Below are positions 61,085 through 64,000 of a DNA stretch of 64,000 nt, piece by piece (positions within the stretch are counted from its first letter, which is position 1; every line of letters begins with the position of its first letter). The position numbers were made by a program, and so were the translations under genes. Under the pieces are notes generated by a model that had not been told where the DNA came from, did not search any database, and worked only from the letters and a program-made list of their open reading frames with translations. The DNA comes from Flavobacteriales bacterium (GTDB lineage Bacteria > Bacteroidota > Bacteroidia > Flavobacteriales > Schleiferiaceae). Location of the stretch: contig CP051243.1 in NCBI GenBank assembly GCA_017795025.1, positions 1,989,501 to 2,053,500 of the forward strand. Direction: 5' to 3'.

Positions 61085-64000
61085 TTAAAAATCGGTACTC
61101 AGGGAAACGTAGAAAATGCCAGGAAGCACAATACCATCCTCGATTCCCCAGGCCCAGTCGGCCCGCACATAATAACCAAACAAGCGACTGCGTACCCCGA
61201 ATCCAGTACCCAGTACAACCGGTTCTTTTTGGGCGTCGAGCACAATTTGACCGCCACTGCCTAAGGGAACGGTGCGGGTATTAATGGCGTTCTCGGGTTC
61301 CCAGGGATTAGGGCCATTCCAAGCGGTACCAACATCGGCAAAACCAATGACCATTAGGTTATTGAGAAAGTCATTGCGAATAGGACGATTGGCCAGGTAG
61401 CTCACAAAAGGCCAGCGCAACTCAGTATTCACCACGGCGAAGTTGTTGCCATTACGCACATTTTGGAAGAAACCCCGCATATTGGTAACCAAGGTTTGGA
61501 AAACATAGTTGTTCTCCCGCGCAATAGGGGTTGACTGGTCTAAACGGGGGGAGAACTCATTATCTACCCCACCCATAATATGAATAAGCTTTTCGGGACC
61601 AAAAGAAGTTCCGGCGGCCAAGCGATTCGCCCAAATCATATTGCGATGTATCACGGTATAATGTCGGGCATCGATTCCGGCGGTATACAAGCCGCTATTC
61701 GATTTTGTGAGATTGCGGTAGTACTCGGCAAAAACCTTGTAGCGCAGACCCGCATAAAGGTTAAGACCAATTTTACGAGAGTTATCGTAAACATAGGCGG
61801 TACGAGCAATGGCGTAATCGGTGTAATTTATGGGCTCGTCGAGGTTATTAAAATCGCTGGCAAGGCGAATATCCTCATCAATACGATAACCTACCGAAAG
61901 GTGCACACCAGCTACAGGGTTAAAAGGATACACCACCTTGTAGTTCACCTCATTGTTAATGTACCGTCGGAAGTTATTTAGCGCTAAAAACTGCACTTGA
62001 GATCGACGGGTATAGGTGTAAAATTTATCCCAACGACCTTTATAGTCGGCCACCCCAAACACAAATTCGGCATTAGGCGTTAGGGAAGTTCCGGGCAATG
62101 GCTGGAAAGTGGTGCGCACTCCGGCTACGATACGGTAATCGTGCATCAAATCCATAACCCCAACCTTAAAGTTCATATTAAAACCCTGATTAAGGATATC
62201 GCCACTCACAAAACCCGTAAAGGGCTGGTATTGTGGGTTGTCGAACATATTATCGAAGCGAACCGTAAAATTATCTTGGAAGAAGGAAAGGAAGTAATTC
62301 CGAACCGAGGGTATTTCAAAGTCATCATCCGCATCGGCTTCTACCTCGGCTAAACTCGCCGGTAATAAGGGAGCGCTCTTTAGTCCTTCCGAAGGTTGAG
62401 TAGGGCGTTTGGGCGGACTGGTTTTTTGATAGAACTGATAGTTGCGAACGTCAATGGGGAAATTTGCACGATCGGGTTCCCCGTAATATAACTTACGACG
62501 CGCTTGGGCTTCCTCTTGTGCGGTACTATCACCTAAAGTCGCATCTGCGCCAAGCACATTTTGACTTTCCACCTGATATGGATTTAAGCCTAAGTTCCGC
62601 GGATCCTCATATTCTTCGAGGTACACTCGATAGCGTTTATCCTGAAGATAGATACTGGCTCGCAAATTCTCCGCTGGGGCAAGGTCCATATCTACCAAGG
62701 AGTTGGGCTCCTCGCTAAACAGGTATTCGGAAAAGAAATAATCGTAATGAGTAGTGGTATCAACGTAGGCAATGGCCGAATCAATTTTCACCAAATTTTG
62801 CCGACGAACCCCATTGCGGTCACTAGTAAAGCTTAAAAGTCCAGGATCTATTTCTTGCAGGCCGCGTTCATCCACTCCCTCGGTTCGGGTTAAGCGCCAA
62901 ACCTTTATCGAATCCTCCCGCATTTCTTGATTCTCCGTGGCAAATAAATCGAAACTTTGGGTTTGAATACTGCGCTGATCTTCGGGCAAGAGGCTATCGA
63001 TGGGACGATTGGAGCTCCAGGCAATGCGCTGACCATTAGCAAAGAAACAAGGATCTACATCGTCGAATAAATCGCGCGTAATGGGCGTGATTTTAGTATT
63101 AAGGATGGTGTAGACATAAATATCCGACTGACCATCTTTTACGGCTGAGAATAAAAACTGCTTACCATCGGGGGAATACTCCAAGGAAACAATTTTATCA
63201 AAGCGATAAAAGGGCTTGGTATTGAGTTCATCCTTTTCGCGATCGTAAATACTAAATTGGGTAATTCCCTCCTCTTCGGTGAAAATGGCGAGCAGGTTCC
63301 CTTCGGGATGCCAAGCGAGGAGTGGATAACTGTAATCGGTATTTTGCGCTATGCGGTAGCCCCCGGTATAAACGCGTTTCTTTTTGTCCTCAAGCCGGTC
63401 GTAGATATACACTTTGTAGCGACTAAAGCGCCGGTCTACATAGGCTAGGTACCGCCCATCTTTACTGAGCTCCACATTGGTGATCTCATGGTTTTTTCGG
63501 GATTTGAGGAGGGCAGATTCATCCTCAAAATCCTCCTTCCCATCAAAGCCATATCGATCGCGATAAAAGTTCACCCAATCGCGGGTCATCTCATCCATGT
63601 CCTTACCCAGAATGTAAACAAAGCCACTCTCGATATCGCGGTTCACCACCGACATGTAAACGATGTTTCGAATGACCTTCTCGCCGTAGGTCTCTTTTAC
63701 AAAGTACCAAAAGGAATGCCCCGCATACCGGGCATCCATCTGCGTAAGCGTATTAATGCGTTTGTATTTATTGCTGAAAAAACCGTCGCGCACCTGCACA
63801 TCCACCTCCGAGTTCCAATCGTCGCCCACAAAAGAAACCAGCCCCTCTACATACCAGGCTGGAAGATTTAATAATGCTGAATTCGCCAAACTTTGCGTAA
63901 AACTGCCGTACACCAAGTTACTGAGTACCACCTCAGTTAAACCCATGCGAAGGGTTTTCTCCAAATTGGCATAGCTGCCATCAAAATAAACGAAAAGGCG
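61085..64000 (-). CDS. TolB-like propeller plus outer-membrane surface-antigen-like protein, partial
   Basis: The open frame continues beyond the right edge, so the N-terminus is outside the window; more than 960 residues are present. The visible start contains ALLNLPAWYVEGLVSFVGDDWNS, a peptidase MA/gluzincin-like segment (WYVEGLVSFV), so an HExxH may lie upstream. WD40/TolB-like repeats follow (LSKDGRYLAYVDRRFSRYKV, YSPDGKQFLFSAVKDGQSD, ARIAWSSNRP-like). The C-terminal 350 residues form a BamA/surface-antigen-like barrel, with FGVRSRLFGYYVRADWAWGI and a terminal FYVSLSTDF strand. Likely an outer-membrane protein with periplasmic domain. Confidence 0.8.
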   Translation of the reverse strand, partial: RLFVYFDGSYANLEKTLRMGLTEVVLSNLVYGSFTQSLANSALLNLPAWYVEGLVSFVGDDWNSEVDVQVRDGFFSNKYKRINTLTQMDARYAGHSFWYFVKETYGEKVIRNIVYMSVVNRDIESGFVYILGKDMDEMTRDWVNFYRDRYGFDGKEDFEDESALLKSRKNHEITNVELSKDGRYLAYVDRRFSRYKVYIYDRLEDKKKRVYTGGYRIAQNTDYSYPLLAWHPEGNLLAIFTEEEGITQFSIYDREKDELNTKPFYRFDKIVSLEYSPDGKQFLFSAVKDGQSDIYVYTILNTKITPITRDLFDDVDPCFFANGQRIAWSSNRPIDSLLPEDQRSIQTQSFDLFATENQEMREDSIKVWRLTRTEGVDERGLQEIDPGLLSFTSDRNGVRRQNLVKIDSAIAYVDTTTHYDYFFSEYLFSEEPNSLVDMDLAPAENLRASIYLQDKRYRVYLEEYEDPRNLGLNPYQVESQNVLGADATLGDSTAQEEAQARRKLYYGEPDRANFPIDVRNYQFYQKTSPPKRPTQPSEGLKSAPLLPASLAEVEADADDDFEIPSVRNYFLSFFQDNFTVRFDNMFDNPQYQPFTGFVSGDILNQGFNMNFKVGVMDLMHDYRIVAGVRTTFQPLPGTSLTPNAEFVFGVADYKGRWDKFYTYTRRSQVQFLALNNFRRYINNEVNYKVVYPFNPVAGVHLSVGYRIDEDIRLASDFNNLDEPINYTDYAIARTAYVYDNSRKIGLNLYAGLRYKVFAEYYRNLTKSNSGLYTAGIDARHYTVIHRNMIWANRLAAGTSFGPEKLIHIMGGVDNEFSPRLDQSTPIARENNYVFQTLVTNMRGFFQNVRNGNNFAVVNTELRWPFVSYLANRPIRNDFLNNLMVIGFADVGTAWNGPNPWEPENAINTRTVPLGSGGQIVLDAQKEPVVLGTGFGVRSRLFGYYVRADWAWGIEDGIVLPGIFYVSLSTDF

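Overview
The window looks like a chromosomal segment from a Bacteroidota bacterium, most likely class Flavobacteriia. Evidence: a secreted protein with a CHU_C/type B type IX secretion sorting domain, TonB-plug-type outer-membrane proteins, DUF3857 transglutaminase-like proteins, many lipoproteins and AQ-type signal peptides, TAnnTTTG-type promoter boxes instead of classical -10 elements, and few Shine-Dalgarno sequences. No rRNA operon, phage, insertion sequence or CRISPR array was seen. Species cannot be named from this sequence alone.

Region 1 (1-15.3 kb): the end of an outer-membrane barrel gene, a divergent XRE regulator with a degenerate S24-like domain, then about 14 kb of tightly packed plus-strand genes. 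These encode a small ORF, a YbjN-like protein, PspA/IM30, a YqiJ/NfeD-like membrane protein, a flotillin (YqiK type), a 1644-residue AAA ATPase (DUF3686 type), a DUF4178 protein, a lipoprotein with a basic tail, a double DUF350 membrane protein, a membrane-fused spermidine-synthase-like aminopropyltransferase, a minimal AdoMet decarboxylase (SpeD) and a secreted isoaspartyl peptidase. I read this as one envelope-stress system with a membrane-scaffold half and an ATPase/aminopropyl-transfer half, separated by a possible attenuator hairpin. It is the most interesting part of the window.

Region 2 (15.4-18.6 kb): tRNA-Val(TAC) with promoter and terminator, followed by a repeat island. The repeat unit, read on the minus strand, resembles the 3' flank of that tRNA and then a short GIY-YIG-like coding remnant. 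An A-rich two-gene cassette of unknown function sits inside. Octamer minisatellites and a dispersed repeat of about 300 bp complete the island. The dispersed repeat and the octamers recur at 45.0-46.3 kb.

Region 3 (18.6-31.5 kb): a CxxC protein, a DUF481-like outer-membrane protein, a TraB/GumN - ECF sigma - membrane protein operon, and an operon of a giant TPR/MORN-variant (YwqK-like) protein with two DUF3857 proteins, one of which has lost its transglutaminase catalytic Cys and His. A YifB/ComM ATPase converges on it.

Region 4 (31.6-45 kb): recA, TPR lipoprotein, glycerophosphodiesterase, dienoyl-CoA-reductase-like SDR, oligopeptidase B-type peptidase, GT39-like glycosyltransferase, ArsC-like protein, a 1092-residue type IX-secreted PKD protein and prfB without the usual programmed frameshift.

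Region 5 (45-64 kb): the second repeat island, a small lipoprotein, lpd, a large hybrid histidine kinase, pabB, tilS, a DsbD-type reductase, a FISUMP lipoprotein, an OMP_b-brl_3-type outer-membrane protein, a degenerate tandem repeat, an endonuclease III lacking its iron-sulfur cysteines, and a partial TolB-like/surface-antigen protein running off the right edge.
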